Of a stretch of 35,230 bases of DNA, positions 8,829 to 17,962 are shown in pieces. A program made the translations under genes and the position numbers. The notes below the pieces were generated by a model. The model searched no databases. It worked only from the letters and a program-made list of their open reading frames with translations, and was not told the DNA's origin. The stretch's first letter is position 1. Each line of letters opens with the position of its first letter. Source of the stretch: Nocardioides sp. (GTDB taxonomy: Bacteria > Actinomycetota > Actinomycetes > Propionibacteriales > Nocardioidaceae); NCBI GenBank assembly GCA_025964835.1, contig JAOPYB010000074.1, forward strand, positions 1 through 35,230, read 5' to 3'.

Positions 8829-9716
8829 TCACATCCGGGCGTCCCCGGTCGCGGGCGTCCCATCAGGTCCGAGCCGTGCGGCGAGCAGGATCGCCTTGCG
8901 CACCAAGGGGCCCGCGATGCGGCGTCGGTAGCCGGACGTGGCCTCCTGATCGTCGAGGAACCGTTTCCCGGCCACGGGAACGAGTTCCAGTAGCTCGCGG
9001 ATCGTCTCCTCGGAGGTGTCCGCGCCGACGATGGAGTGCTCGATCGTGGTCAGCCGGACCGGACGGTCGAACAGCGCGCTCACGGCTATTCGTGCATCGG
9101 TGACTTCCGCGCCCTCGGTGCGCAGTACCACCGAGACGGTCCCGACGGACAGGTCCATCCCACGTCGGCTGAGCTTGAGCGTGGCGCCGCTCCAGCCGGC
9201 TTGGCCGGCGAGATCGTGGGTGACCCGGGTGATCAGGTCGTTGGTGCCCAGGCCCTTCTCGATCACCTCGGTCGCCGGCACTTGGCGACCCCCGTGGAGG
9301 TGGACCGTGGCGTCGAGGGCCAGCAGCGCGGGCACCACGTCGGCATTGGGGAAGCCCGAGGCGAGGTTGCCGCCGAGTGTCGCTAGGGTCCGGACGCTGG
9401 GGCCGGCGGTGACGCTCGCGGCCATCGTCAACGCACGGTGAGCTCCGGTCACGGGCCCGCGCTCGACCCGGCGGAGGGTCGCGAGCGCCCCGACCGAGCC
9501 GTCGAGTACCTCGTCGTGGTCCCTGATTCGGTGCAGGCTGATCAGGTGGTCCGGCATCGGCTCGCCTTTTGCCGCGCGCCACATCAGGTACGTCGATCCG
9601 CCGCTCAATGCGGCGTCGACCGAGTGCTCGGCCATCAGATCGGCCGCTTCTTGCCAGGTCTCCGGCGTGTGGACCCATCTGCCCATGCGCCCCGCGTGCG
9701 TCTGGATCGTGAACAT
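8829..9716 (-). CDS. FAD-binding subunit of molybdenum hydroxylase (CoxM/XdhB-like)
   Basis: DAALSGGSTYLMWRAAKGEPMPDHLISLHRI and TLATLGGNLASGFPNADVVPALLALDATVHL; CO/xanthine dehydrogenase FAD-binding domain motifs. Confidence 0.88.
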   Translation of the reverse strand: MFTIQTHAGRMGRWVHTPETWQEAADLMAEHSVDAALSGGSTYLMWRAAKGEPMPDHLISLHRIRDHDEVLDGSVGALATLRRVERGPVTGAHRALTMAASVTAGPSVRTLATLGGNLASGFPNADVVPALLALDATVHLHGGRQVPATEVIEKGLGTNDLITRVTHDLAGQAGWSGATLKLSRRGMDLSVGTVSVVLRTEGAEVTDARIAVSALFDRPVRLTTIEHSIVGADTSEETIRELLELVPVAGKRFLDDQEATSGYRRRIAGPLVRKAILLAARLGPDGTPATGDARM

Positions 9717-9779
9717 GGTGACCTCCTGGTCGCCTCGGCGTGAGGGTGGGCGTTGTCGGGACGTGCTGTGCAGCTGCGG

Positions 9780-10553
9780 TCAGAATCGGTTGAGTCGCCA
9801 GCCCCCGTCCACTGGCAGGACGGCACCATTGACCATGTCGAAGGGCGGGCCGCACAGGGAGGCCACCACCTCCGCGACCTCGGCTCGCGAGACCAGCCGT
9901 CCGGCCGGAGTGTGCCTGCGGGCCCGCTCGGCGAACGTCGGGTCGATGTCGGCGATGTCAGCGGCGCTCTCGTCTATCTGGCCCGGGGCGACGGCGTTGA
10001 CCGTGATCTCCGGCCCGAGCTCCAGGGCGAGCGACTCGGTCAGCGTCCCGATCGCGTCCTTGACCAAACCGTAGACCGAGTGGTTGCGGACGTAGGCCGA
10101 TCCGGCGGAGATGTTGACGATCCGCCCCCAGCCCCCGGCTCGCATGCCGGGGACGACCCGCTGCACAGCGCGCACAGTCGCGGTGAGATTTCCATCGACG
10201 ACCGACGCGAAGTCGCGGTCGGCGATCAGGTGGAACGGCTCGATCGAGAACGGCCCGTGGTTGTTGACCAGGATCTCGACCGGTCCACCCAGTTTGTCGT
10301 GCGCCTCGTCGGCCATCGTGCTGACCGCATCCGGGTTCGAGAGGTCCGCCTTCACCGCATGGTGCCGGAGCCCGGTCTGCTCACCGAGCTCGGCAATGAG
10401 GGCATCAGCCGCGCCCTTCGACTCCCGATAGGTCACGACGACCGTGGCGCCACGTCGCGCCAGCGACCGGGCGATGTCCGCGCCCAGGTTGCGCGAGGAC
10501 CCAGTGACAAGAGCCCGACGTCCGGCCAGCGTCTGGCTCGGCTGGCTGCTCAT
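9780..10553 (-). CDS. SDR family oxidoreductase
   Basis: ATG at 10553 (MSSQPSQTLAGRRALVTGSSRNLGADIARSLARRG); LVNNHGP, NISAGSAYVRNHSVYGLVKDA. Confidence 0.88.
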   Translation of the reverse strand: MSSQPSQTLAGRRALVTGSSRNLGADIARSLARRGATVVVTYRESKGAADALIAELGEQTGLRHHAVKADLSNPDAVSTMADEAHDKLGGPVEILVNNHGPFSIEPFHLIADRDFASVVDGNLTATVRAVQRVVPGMRAGGWGRIVNISAGSAYVRNHSVYGLVKDAIGTLTESLALELGPEITVNAVAPGQIDESAADIADIDPTFAERARRHTPAGRLVSRAEVAEVVASLCGPPFDMVNGAVLPVDGGWRLNRF

Positions 10554-10939
10554 CGTGTTGTGCTCGCGAACTCGGCGCCGACGTCGCTGTAGGTGAAGCC
10601 CTCGACGATCGTTCCGTCGACGAGCGTGATGACGGACGTGACCAGGACAAGCGCCTCGTCCGAAGCCGCGGACCGTAGCTCGACGACCCCGCGGGTGCCG
10701 TCCTCGTTGAGGATGAGGGCGGTGACCTCGATCGGTCGGGGAGTCCCCGCGAGGACTGCCTCGACCACGCCCCACACAGCGTCGGGACCTTCGGCTGTCT
10801 CGCCGCCGAGCGGCGTCCACCACCGGACACCGGGGGCGAGCACGCCCGTCGTCGCCCCGGGGTCGCCGGCCAGCCACGCGGCGACGAGCGTCGTCACGGA
10901 CTCGCGGGCCACGGTTTTGGCGTCCTGCATCTCGTCCAC
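10550..10939 (-). CDS. SnoaL/NTF2-like family protein
   Basis: LVAAWLAGDPGATTGVLAPGVRWWTPLGGETAEGPDAVWGVVEAVLAGTPRPIEV...ASDEALVLVTSVITLVDGTIVEGFTYSD. Confidence 0.7.
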   Translation of the reverse strand: MDEMQDAKTVARESVTTLVAAWLAGDPGATTGVLAPGVRWWTPLGGETAEGPDAVWGVVEAVLAGTPRPIEVTALILNEDGTRGVVELRSAASDEALVLVTSVITLVDGTIVEGFTYSDVGAEFASTTR

Positions 10940-10990
10940 TCCTCAGACGGCAGCACGATGACGGGTTGTTCCGCCGTCGCCCGCCAAGGC

Positions 10991-11019
10991 TTGCACAAGA
11001 ATCTGCCGAAGGCTAGTCT
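10991..11019 (+). promoter_or_regulatory. Putative promoter: TTGCAC -17 bp- TAGTCT
   Basis: -35-like 10991-10996 and -10-like 11014-11019; layout matches the promoter at 20780-20808. Confidence 0.5.
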
Positions 11020-11023
11020 TTCG

Positions 11024-11047
11024 CAACGACGTTGCACATGTTGCAAC
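11024..11047. promoter_or_regulatory. Putative operator CAACGACGTTGCACATGTTGCAAC
   Basis: 21 of 24 positions identical to 20813-20836; contains nested inverted repeats CAACG-N-CGTTG and GTTGCA-N5-TGCAAC; between divergent operons. Confidence 0.75.
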
Positions 11048-11105
11048 GCGCAAGGAAGCTGTACTCAACCCCGGTCGTTGAGGACACGTCAGAGGAGATC
11101 GTCAC

Positions 11106-11594
11106 ATGAGCACTCTTCGTTTGAACGGTCGGGAGGTCGCGGTGGCCTCGGCGCCCACCACTCCGCTTCTCGACGTCCTGCGGGAGGAAGTCGGGGACCT
11201 GAGTCCCAAGCCGGGTTGTCGTGAGGGCCGGTGCGGAGCCTGCACCGTGCTGCTCGACGGCGAACCAGTCCTGAGTTGCCTGCTCCCGCTGGGGCGCGCG
11301 GTCGACGGCGAGGTGACCACGGTGGCCGGCGCTGGTGTCGAAGGCCCCGTGCAGGACGAGCTGACCGTGCGGGTCCAGGCTGCCTTCGCCCGGGCCGGCG
11401 CCGTCCAGTGCGGTATCTGCACGACCGGCATGATGCTCGCCACGTGGGCCTTGCTCACCGAGCACCCGCAGGCCACGAAGGAACAAACCCTCGAGGCGCT
11501 GGTGAACAACCTGTGCCGCTGCACCGGCTATCAGAAGATCGTCGAGGCCGTCGCCACGCTGGCCGCGAGCGGATCGGGTGAGATCGATGGCTGA
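11106..11594 (+). CDS. (2Fe-2S)-binding subunit of molybdenum hydroxylase (CoxS/XdhC-like)
   Basis: KPGCREGRCGACTVLLDGEPVLSCLLP and QCGICTTGMMLATWALL...NNLCRCTGYQKIVEAV cysteine motifs. Confidence 0.93.
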   Translation: MSTLRLNGREVAVASAPTTPLLDVLREEVGDLSPKPGCREGRCGACTVLLDGEPVLSCLLPLGRAVDGEVTTVAGAGVEGPVQDELTVRVQAAFARAGAVQCGICTTGMMLATWALLTEHPQATKEQTLEALVNNLCRCTGYQKIVEAVATLAASGSGEIDG

Positions 11595-13869
11595 GCCGTT
11601 CTTCCGTAGTGACGCACAGGCCAAGGTGCGTGCGAAGGCTGTCTACGGCGTCGACCTCGAGGCGCCGCGCATGCTGCTAGGGCAGGTCGTGCGATCCGAC
11701 GTACCCCGTGGCCGGATCCTCAGCCTGGACGTCTCGGCCGCCGAGGCGATCCCAGGCGTCACCGTCATCACCGCCGCCGACCTCCCGGTGCCCAGGTACG
11801 GCATGGTCATCAGGGACCAACCGCCGCTGGCAAGTGAAAGGGTGCGCTTCTCCGGCGAGCCGCTCGCCGTCGTCGCGGCCCCCGACCAGGAGACCCTGGC
11901 GCGCGCCGTCGCGGCCGTGGTCATCGACATCGAGCCCGAGGCTGGTGTCTTCGACCTCGAGGAGGCCTACGGGCCGGGCGCTCTGCTCGTCCACTCCGAA
12001 CTCGCCAGCTACGAGCTCAATTTCGACACCGAGCGCGACCGCAACGTCTGCGGTCTCACCAAGATCGAGGTCGGCGATGTCGACGCCGCCTTCGCGGACG
12101 CGGCCCTCGTGGTGGAGGGCTCCTACTCCACGCCCCGGGTGCACCAGGGGTACATCGAGCCCCGAGCCTGTCTCGCGACCGTGGACGACGGGGGAGGGTT
12201 CCACGTCGTGACGAGCACGCAGAACCCGTTCGGCGTTCGCGGCACGCTCTGCGCTGTGCTGGGCATGCCCGAGTCGCAGGTCCGGGTCACCGCCTCCACC
12301 GTGGGCGGCGGTTTCGGCGGCAAGCTCGACGTCACCTACGAGCACTTCGCGTGCCTGCTCGCCCGCAAGTCCGGGCGACCGGTGAAGATCGTCTGCTCGC
12401 GCGCGGAGGAGCTCGCCACTGCGAACCCGCGCGAGAACTCGGTGGTCCGAATCCGGAGCGCGATCGACGACAACGGCCGGATCGTCGGCCGCGATGTCGT
12501 GTGCCTTCTCGACGCGGGCGCCTACGCGCACGACACCCCGTTCATCGGCGCCGTTGCCTCGGTCCAGGGCACCGGGCCCTACCTGATCGAGAACGCCAGG
12601 TCCGCAGCGGTCTCGGTCTACACCAACACCCAACCGACCGGCGCCTACCGCGGGCCGTCCGGGCCCCAGATGGTGCTCGCGGTCGAGGCGCATATGGACG
12701 AGATCGCCCAGAAGCTCGGCGTGGACAGGGCCGAGCTGCGCAGGAGGCACTTCTTCCGTGACAGAGACGTCGCCCTCAACGGACAGGTGCTCGAGCGCCC
12801 GAGCGCGCAGCAGTGCCTCGACCGCGCCCTGGCTGCGATCGACTACGCCGCCCCACGCCCGCCGGGTCGCGCCGTGGGGTTTGCGTGCGCCTGGTGGACC
12901 ACCACCGCCGGCGCCGCGGGGGCAACCGCGAGGCTCGAGGGCGACGGGACCATAGCGCTGATCACCGGCGGCACCGAGATCGGCTCCGGCGCGCTCGCGG
13001 CCGGCGTGGTGAGCTTGACGGCACGGGCTCTGGGTGTCCAAGAGAACGAGGTCCGGCTCGTCTCCACCGCAGACACGGCCACCGGCGCCTACGACTTCGG
13101 CGCCCAAGGAAGTCGCACCACCTTCAACATCGGCAATGCCGTCCTGGGTGCCTGCGACGAGATCCGGGACCAGATCTTCGAGGAGGCGGCGCATATGCTG
13201 GAGGCGTCCGCAGGTGACCTCGAGCTCGTCGCGGGCACCGTCAAGGTGCGCGGCGTCGAGGGCATGTCGGTGACCTTGCGAGACGTCGCTGCGGCAGCCC
13301 TGGGAACTAACGGCCCGATCCATGCGTCCTCGCGGTACGTCGCGCCACCGACCCCGTACGACGTCTCCTGCGTCGGCGCCCAGCATTTCTACCCGACCTT
13401 CAACTCTCCGAGCTTCCACTGCCACGCCGTCGAGGTCGAGGTGGACCCGGACACCGGTCATGTCGAGATCCTCAAGTACGTCGTGGCCCAAGACGTGGGC
13501 AAGGCGATCGTCCCGCCCGCTATCGAGGGCCAGATCCAGGGCGGCGTCCTGCAGGGCATTGGCATGGCCCTGTTCGAGGAGGAGCTCCTCCGTAACGGCG
13601 TGGTCAGCAACACCGGCTTCGACAGCTACAAATTGCCCACGATCATGGAGTCGACCACCGTGGAGTGCATCCTCATCGAGGAGCCCTCCACGGACGGACC
13701 CGACGGCGCCCGCGGAGTCGGCGAGCCGCCCATCATCCTCCCCGCCGCAGCGGTAGCGAACGCGGTCGCCGCAGCCACCGGCGCCGCCATGAATCACCTC
13801 CCCATGACGCCTGAGCTGGTGCTCCGGCACCTGGCCGCCGTCGAAAAGTCCCTCGGAACCAAGGTGTGA
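11587..13869 (+). CDS. xanthine dehydrogenase family protein, molybdopterin-binding subunit
   Basis: ATG at 11587 (alternative GTG 11578); VGGGFGGKLDVTYEHFACLLARKSGRPVK, PTGAYRGPSGPQ, catalytic-Glu motif GARGVGEPPIILPAAAVANAV. Confidence 0.92.
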   Translation: MAEPFFRSDAQAKVRAKAVYGVDLEAPRMLLGQVVRSDVPRGRILSLDVSAAEAIPGVTVITAADLPVPRYGMVIRDQPPLASERVRFSGEPLAVVAAPDQETLARAVAAVVIDIEPEAGVFDLEEAYGPGALLVHSELASYELNFDTERDRNVCGLTKIEVGDVDAAFADAALVVEGSYSTPRVHQGYIEPRACLATVDDGGGFHVVTSTQNPFGVRGTLCAVLGMPESQVRVTASTVGGGFGGKLDVTYEHFACLLARKSGRPVKIVCSRAEELATANPRENSVVRIRSAIDDNGRIVGRDVVCLLDAGAYAHDTPFIGAVASVQGTGPYLIENARSAAVSVYTNTQPTGAYRGPSGPQMVLAVEAHMDEIAQKLGVDRAELRRRHFFRDRDVALNGQVLERPSAQQCLDRALAAIDYAAPRPPGRAVGFACAWWTTTAGAAGATARLEGDGTIALITGGTEIGSGALAAGVVSLTARALGVQENEVRLVSTADTATGAYDFGAQGSRTTFNIGNAVLGACDEIRDQIFEEAAHMLEASAGDLELVAGTVKVRGVEGMSVTLRDVAAAALGTNGPIHASSRYVAPPTPYDVSCVGAQHFYPTFNSPSFHCHAVEVEVDPDTGHVEILKYVVAQDVGKAIVPPAIEGQIQGGVLQGIGMALFEEELLRNGVVSNTGFDSYKLPTIMESTTVECILIEEPSTDGPDGARGVGEPPIILPAAAVANAVAAATGAAMNHLPMTPELVLRHLAAVEKSLGTKV

Positions 13870-13873
13870 ACCA

Positions 13874-14980
13874 GTGAACGTCACGAACAGCGTCACCCCA
13901 GTGGAAGTCATCGACGAGGAGACCGTCGCCGACCTGGCTCTGGGCGCCACCTTGCTCGGAACCGGCGGGGGCGGTGACCCGCGCGTCGGTGCCCTGATGG
14001 CCCAGGCGGCCATCCGCGAGCATGGGCCCGTCCGGGTGCTCTCCCCGGATGCAGTCGGCGACGACGGCCTGGTGGTCCCGGTCGCGATGATCGGCGCGCC
14101 CACGGTGATCCTGGAGCGGATCCCCGGCGGACACGAGCTCGACCTGGTGATGCGTGGCTTCGAGCACCTCCAGGACCGGCCCGTGATCGCGACGATGCCG
14201 ATCGAGGCCGGCGGGATCAACTCGACGATCCCGCTGGTGCTGGCAGCCCGGCGCGGCATCCCCCTGGTCGACGCGGACGGGATGGGGCGAGCCTTCCCCG
14301 AGGTGCAGATGGTCACCCTCGGCGCTGGGGGCGTCCGGGCCTGGCCGCTGGTGCTTGCCGACGAGTCAGGCAACGTGGTCTCGATCTCGGATGCCTCCGA
14401 CAACGCCGCGGCGGAGCGGCTGGCCAGGGCCGCGGTCGTCGCCATGGGCGGGTCGGCGGTCGTCGCCCACTACGCGCTCGACGGGCAGCAGCTGCGCGAC
14501 TGGGCTGTTCCACACAGTGTCAGCCTCGCCATCGCGATCGGCAGGGCTCTCAAGCGGGCCCGGGCGGAGGGCTCCGACCCCGTGGAGGCGATCGGGCCCA
14601 TCTGTGGTGCGCGCAGGTTGTTCACCGGTCAGGTCACCGAAGTCGCACGGACCACCCAGGCGGGCTTCGTCCGCGGGCAACTCTCCCTCAAGGGACTCGA
14701 CGTGGACGCCGGACGGCACGCGGAGGTCGACTTCCAGAACGAGAACCTGATCCTCCGGTCCGAGGGCGCCGTTCTCGCGGCGGTTCCGGACCTGATCAGC
14801 CTGGTCGAGGCGGAGAGCGGGCAGCCGCTCACCACCGAAGGGATGCGGTACGGCATCCGCGTGCACGTGCTGGGGATCCCGTCCTCGCCTATCTGGTGGC
14901 GCCCCGAAGCGCTGCCCCTCGTCGAGCCACGGGCCTTCGGCTACGACATCGACCCGATCCGTATGGAGGACTCACGATGA
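13874..14980 (+). CDS. DUF917 family protein (S-methyl-thiohydantoin desulfurase-domain-like)
   Basis: ATLLGTGGGGDPRVGALMAQ, VPVAMIGAPTVILERIPGG, IATMPIEAGGINSTIPLVLAARRGIPLVDADGMGRAFPEVQM; DUF917 signature from memory. Confidence 0.85.
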   Translation: MNVTNSVTPVEVIDEETVADLALGATLLGTGGGGDPRVGALMAQAAIREHGPVRVLSPDAVGDDGLVVPVAMIGAPTVILERIPGGHELDLVMRGFEHLQDRPVIATMPIEAGGINSTIPLVLAARRGIPLVDADGMGRAFPEVQMVTLGAGGVRAWPLVLADESGNVVSISDASDNAAAERLARAAVVAMGGSAVVAHYALDGQQLRDWAVPHSVSLAIAIGRALKRARAEGSDPVEAIGPICGARRLFTGQVTEVARTTQAGFVRGQLSLKGLDVDAGRHAEVDFQNENLILRSEGAVLAAVPDLISLVEAESGQPLTTEGMRYGIRVHVLGIPSSPIWWRPEALPLVEPRAFGYDIDPIRMEDSR

Positions 14981-16563
14981 CCGTCCGCGTTGGTATCGAC
15001 GTCGGTGGCACGAACACCGATGCGGTTCTGCTCGACGATCACCACACGATCTTGGCCTCGGTCAAGAAGCCCACGACCGACGACATCGAGTCCGGTGTTC
15101 GCGCGGCCCTCGTGGCGGTTCTCGAAGGTCACGACCCAGCCATGGTGAAGCTGGCCATGCTGGGCACCACCCAGTGCACCAATGCGATCGTCGAGCGCCG
15201 CGGTCTGCGCCGGGTTGGGGTCCTGCGTATCGGCGCTCCCGCCACGACGGCCATCCCGCCCCTTGCCGACTGGCCCGCGGAGCTGCGCGACGTGGTGCTG
15301 GCGGATGCCCGCGTCATCCGCGGGGGCCACCACTTCGACGGGCGTGAGATCGCGCCGCTCGATCGGGACGCGGTACGGCGGGCTGCACTCGACTGGCACG
15401 GCACGGTCGAGGCCGTCGCCGTCTCCAGCGTCTTCTCGCCCGCCAGTCCGGTCCACGAGGAGGAGGCCGCCGCCATCCTGAGCGAGGTCCTGGACGTACC
15501 GATCTCGATCAGCTCCCGGATCGGTTCCATCGGGCTCCTCGAACGCGAGAACGCCACCGTCATGAACGCGGCGCTGACCGGTGTGGCCCAACGGGCGACC
15601 CGCGGTTTCGTGCTGGCACTGCAGTCCGTCGGCGTGTTGGCGACGCCGTACCTGAGCCAGAACGACGGAACCCTGATGACCCTCGCGCGTGCTGCCGAGT
15701 ATCCGGTGCTCACCGTAGCCTCCGGGCCGACGAACAGCCTTCGCGGAGGAGCGCTGCTCTCCGGCCGGAGCGACGCCATCGTCATCGACGTCGGTGGCAC
15801 CACCGCCGACCTCGGCGCGTTGCGCGGTGGCTTTCCCCGGGAGTCCGGGGTGGCAGTCGACATTGGCGGTGTGCTGACCAACTTCCGGATGCCGGACCTG
15901 GTCTCGGTCGCACTCGGCGGGGGCACCGTCGTACGTCGGACCGGGAGCGGCGTGCAACTCGGGCCCGACAGCGTAGGCCACGACATCACCCGCAAGGCAC
16001 TCTGCTTCGGCGGCGACACCCTGACCCTGACCGACGTGGCCGTCCTCGGTGGACTGTCCCTCGGCGACCGCAGCGCGGTGAGGGACAAGCTCGATGACCA
16101 CGCCGCCGCCGAGGTGCGAGCCGTCGCTCAGCAGCTGCTCGGACACGCGCTCGACCGGATGCGCACCAGTGCAGACCCGGTCACGGTCGTGGCCGTCGGA
16201 GGCGGCTCCTTCCTGGTGCCCGACGATCTCGACGGCGCGTCCGAGGTGCTCCGCCCGCCGCACCACGAGGTCGCCAACGCCGTCGGCGCCGCGATCGCGG
16301 AGGTCAGCGGCGAGGTGGACCGGATCTTCCGGCTGGAGGGAAGCTCCCGGGCCGAGGTGCTCGAAGGGGCCCGGATCGAAGCGCGGCAGCGTGCGGTCGA
16401 GGCCGGTGCTGACGAGACCGAGGTCCGCGACCTGGACCTGGAGGAAATCCAGCTCGCCTATCTCCCCGGCGACGCAGTGCGCATCCGGGCCCGCGCCGCC
16501 GGCCCGCTCTCGCGACACGAGCTTCTCCCCGCTGGTATCGAGAGCGCGGTGACCCATGGCTGA
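14977..16563 (+). CDS. hydantoinase/oxoprolinase family protein (HyuA-like, 528 aa)
   Basis: ATG at 14977; VRVGIDVGGTNTDAVLLDD, MLGTTQCTNAIVERRGLRRVGVLRIGAP, AIVIDVGGTTADLGALRGGFP. 4-nt overlap with the DUF917 gene. Confidence 0.9.
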   Translation: MTVRVGIDVGGTNTDAVLLDDHHTILASVKKPTTDDIESGVRAALVAVLEGHDPAMVKLAMLGTTQCTNAIVERRGLRRVGVLRIGAPATTAIPPLADWPAELRDVVLADARVIRGGHHFDGREIAPLDRDAVRRAALDWHGTVEAVAVSSVFSPASPVHEEEAAAILSEVLDVPISISSRIGSIGLLERENATVMNAALTGVAQRATRGFVLALQSVGVLATPYLSQNDGTLMTLARAAEYPVLTVASGPTNSLRGGALLSGRSDAIVIDVGGTTADLGALRGGFPRESGVAVDIGGVLTNFRMPDLVSVALGGGTVVRRTGSGVQLGPDSVGHDITRKALCFGGDTLTLTDVAVLGGLSLGDRSAVRDKLDDHAAAEVRAVAQQLLGHALDRMRTSADPVTVVAVGGGSFLVPDDLDGASEVLRPPHHEVANAVGAAIAEVSGEVDRIFRLEGSSRAEVLEGARIEARQRAVEAGADETEVRDLDLEEIQLAYLPGDAVRIRARAAGPLSRHELLPAGIESAVTHG

Positions 16564-17539
16564 GGCGTCGTACGACGTCGTCGGCGTCGGCGAGGTGATG
16601 GGTCTGCTCGACCCCGATTCCAGCGGTCCGCTCGAGGACGTGGACGGGTTCGCTCTCCGCATCGCCGGAGCCGAGGGGAACGTGCTGATCAACCTGGCGC
16701 ACCTCGGTCACACGACCGCATTCATCTCGGCGGTCGGGGCAGACCCCGTGGGCCGGCTGGTGACCCGCACTCTCGCCGAGCAGGGCGTGAACGTCGACCA
16801 CGTGTACGTCGACGACAGCGCCGGGACGGGGGTGTTCTTCAAGGAACGCCTCGGTGGCGAGGATCGGCGCGTCTACTACTACCGGGAAGGCTCCGCCGCG
16901 TCGCGCCTCGGTCCGGGCAAGGTCGATCTGAAGAAGCTCGGGGTGCCGAAGGTGCTGACCCTGTCCGGGGTCACTCTGGGACTGGGCGACGGAACCGGGA
17001 TCTCCGCTCTCGCCCGCAGCGTGCTGGACTGGGCGGCGGCGGGGCGGTGCCAGGTCGTTTTCGATCCGAACCTGCGGCCGTCGCTGTGGGACGGCGCCAG
17101 GGCCGTGGAGGAATTCGCAGAGCTGCTGCCCAAGATCGACGTCCTCCTGGCCGGCCGCGAGGAGCTGGCGGCACTGGTCCCGGGCACGGATCCAGCCGCC
17201 GCCGCTGATCGGCTGTGCGAGGCCGGCCTTGTGGCTGTCGTCGTCAAGGACGGCGCCAAGGGTGCTGTTGTCCACGAGGACGGCCGGGTCACCACCCTCC
17301 GGCCCTATCCCGTCGATGACGTTGTCGACCCGGTCGGGGCCGGGGACGCCTTTGCTGCCGGTGTGATCAGCGGATTGCTGCACGGGTGGCCGGTGCACGA
17401 GGGCGCCAAGGTGGGCGCGGTGCTGGGTGCGCGAGCGGTGACGATCCCCGGCGACTGGGCACCCAAGACGGTGGACAACGCCGGGACTCTTCTCGAGCAG
17501 TACAACACCGCGTTCGGCCTGGTGGGGGAACGGGCATGA
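16556..17539 (+). CDS. kdgK: PfkB-family carbohydrate kinase, 2-keto-3-deoxygluconate kinase-like
   Basis: GAEGNVLINLAHLGHTTAFISAVGADPVGRLV, GTGVFFKERLGGEDRRVYYYREGSAASRL, DVVDPVGAGDAFAAGVISGLL; KdgK-like motifs. Confidence 0.8.
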   Translation: MAEASYDVVGVGEVMGLLDPDSSGPLEDVDGFALRIAGAEGNVLINLAHLGHTTAFISAVGADPVGRLVTRTLAEQGVNVDHVYVDDSAGTGVFFKERLGGEDRRVYYYREGSAASRLGPGKVDLKKLGVPKVLTLSGVTLGLGDGTGISALARSVLDWAAAGRCQVVFDPNLRPSLWDGARAVEEFAELLPKIDVLLAGREELAALVPGTDPAAAADRLCEAGLVAVVVKDGAKGAVVHEDGRVTTLRPYPVDDVVDPVGAGDAFAAGVISGLLHGWPVHEGAKVGAVLGARAVTIPGDWAPKTVDNAGTLLEQYNTAFGLVGERA

Positions 17540-17922
17540 GGGACACCAAAGCGACCGTCGAGGCACTGTACGAGGCATTCCTGGCCGGTGATGCCGAGGG
17601 CATGCTCGCGGTGATGGACGAGGACGTCGAGGTGAGCTTCCTCGGGCAGGTCCAGCTGCACGGCAAAGACGAGGCCCGGCGCTTCTTCGAGTTCGCCAGC
17701 ACGTTGCTCGCCGACGTCGACTTCGCCCTGGAGGAGGTCGTGGTGGAGGACGATGTCGCCGCGGGCATCTGGCGAGAGACGGCGACCACGACGGCGGGCG
17801 AGCCCTGGCAGAACCACGGCGTCGATCTCATCCACGTTCGCGACGGCAAGGTCGTGGCGCTCCACGAAAACAGTGACGTCCGCAAGGTCTACCAGCACTT
17901 TCCGAGATACCAACCCAGCTGA
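17536..17922 (+). CDS. SnoaL/NTF2-like family protein
   Basis: ATG at 17536; VEALYEAFLAGDAEGMLAVMDEDVEVSFLGQVQLHGKDEARRFFEF...HVRDGKVVALHENSDVRKV. Confidence 0.8.
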   Translation: MRDTKATVEALYEAFLAGDAEGMLAVMDEDVEVSFLGQVQLHGKDEARRFFEFASTLLADVDFALEEVVVEDDVAAGIWRETATTTAGEPWQNHGVDLIHVRDGKVVALHENSDVRKVYQHFPRYQPS

Positions 17923-17962
17923 GCGAGCTCGGGTGACACACAACAGCGACAGGAGAACAGCA

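Noticed and set aside
8829-13869. Aerobic carbon monoxide dehydrogenase (coxMSL)
   Set aside because: Large subunit has AYRGPSGPQ instead of the form I CODH AYxCSFR active-site motif; gene order is also not coxMSL.
11677-14445. 922-aa minus-strand ORF antisense to the Mo subunit and DUF917 genes
   Set aside because: High-GC mirror ORF; composition is repetitive and no family motifs, while the plus-strand genes are clearly coding.
14941-16692. 583-aa minus-strand ORF opposite the HyuA gene
   Set aside because: Antisense artefact of high GC; the plus strand encodes a recognisable hydantoinase/oxoprolinase.
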